From Eudromia elegans (taxonomy: Eukaryota > Chordata > Aves > Tinamiformes > Tinamidae): 64,000 nucleotides of DNA. Below are positions 63,820-64,000 of the stretch, piece after piece (positions within the stretch are counted from its first letter, which is position 1; every line of letters starts with the position of its first letter). The stretch covers positions 662,852 to 726,851 of the forward strand of contig PTEX01000137.1 in assembly GCA_003342815.1 (NCBI GenBank), given 5' to 3'. The position numbers and the translations under genes were made by a program. The notes beneath the pieces were generated by a model, which saw nothing but the letters and a program-made list of their open reading frames with translations, had not been told where the DNA came from and searched no databases.

Positions 63820-64000
63820 GCATATCTTTAAACTATCCTTTTCGAATACTATCCCTCAAGAACTGATGGCAAAAATGCTTCAATTCAAGCATTGCTTGAA
63901 TGCTTCGAATCACCAACAGGCCCAAAGCAGTCCCCTTTCCTAATAAGGTTGTCCACATACAGGCTGGTTAAAGCTGTCTAATGAAATCCATGTCCTTGGG
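63820..64000. other. Right edge, nothing recognised
   Basis: Ordinary non-coding sequence with a small local repeat of AATGCTTC/ATTCAAGC-like words near 63,873-63,910. Confidence 0.5.

Noticed and set aside
1-64000. tRNA genes, conserved microRNA hairpins, CRISPR arrays, endogenous retroviruses or LTRs
   Set aside because: Looked for characteristic words (TTCGA-type tRNA loops, well-known microRNA seeds, regular spacers, paired terminal repeats) and saw none that held up by eye.

Overview
The window looks like vertebrate, and most likely avian, chromosomal DNA. It is AT-leaning and repeat-poor. It holds a recognisable old CR1 LINE tail (54,443-54,900), compact CpG-rich patches, many short homopolymer runs and no prokaryotic-style gene order. 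CR1 also occurs in crocodilians and turtles, so the bird assignment rests on CR1 plus the low repeat density. I recognise no complete protein-coding gene, no tRNA or rRNA, no CRISPR array and no viral or LTR element. Nearly all long open frames look like chance frames, so what can be supported is promoters, candidate exons with good splice sites, and repeats.

Layout. The landmark is a CpG island at about 38,890-40,520, interrupted by a 680-base assembly gap (39,608-40,287). To its left (1-38,900) the candidate exons lie on the minus strand: a possible first exon ending at a GTGAGT donor (38,902), a 100-nt exon (38,502-38,601) with stops in all frames, a 67-nt exon beside a TATA box (31,761-31,827), and a 94-nt exon opening with a GAG run and stopped in all frames (13,551-13,644). 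An internal CCAAT/TATA promoter follows, with a short coding first exon (7,605-7,668), then low-confidence coding pieces at 4,131-4,154 and 3,315-3,406. Two possible alternative terminal exons lie at 11,968-12,071 and 11,000-11,125.

Right of the island (40,700-64,000), candidate exons read on the plus strand: 40,802-40,844, 44,948-45,189, 47,771-47,977 and 50,906-50,954. Next come the CR1 copy, an AT-rich patch, a pyrimidine microsatellite with a second gap (56,627-56,761), a possible very old MIR-type SINE (about 59,466-59,670) and a pyrimidine tract at the right edge.

Interpretation (inference). Long A-runs sit mostly on the plus strand left of the island, and long T-runs mostly on the plus strand right of it. 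Introns of vertebrate genes tend to be T-rich on the sense strand, so this fits divergent transcription from the island: a minus-strand gene with untranslated 5' exons and an internal tissue-type promoter on the left, and a plus-strand transcript, possibly non-coding, on the right. No gene name can be given from sequence alone. I found no convincing new biological system; the most interesting items are the skew switch, the internal promoter, the all-frame-stop exons and an 18-bp minisatellite beside the island.
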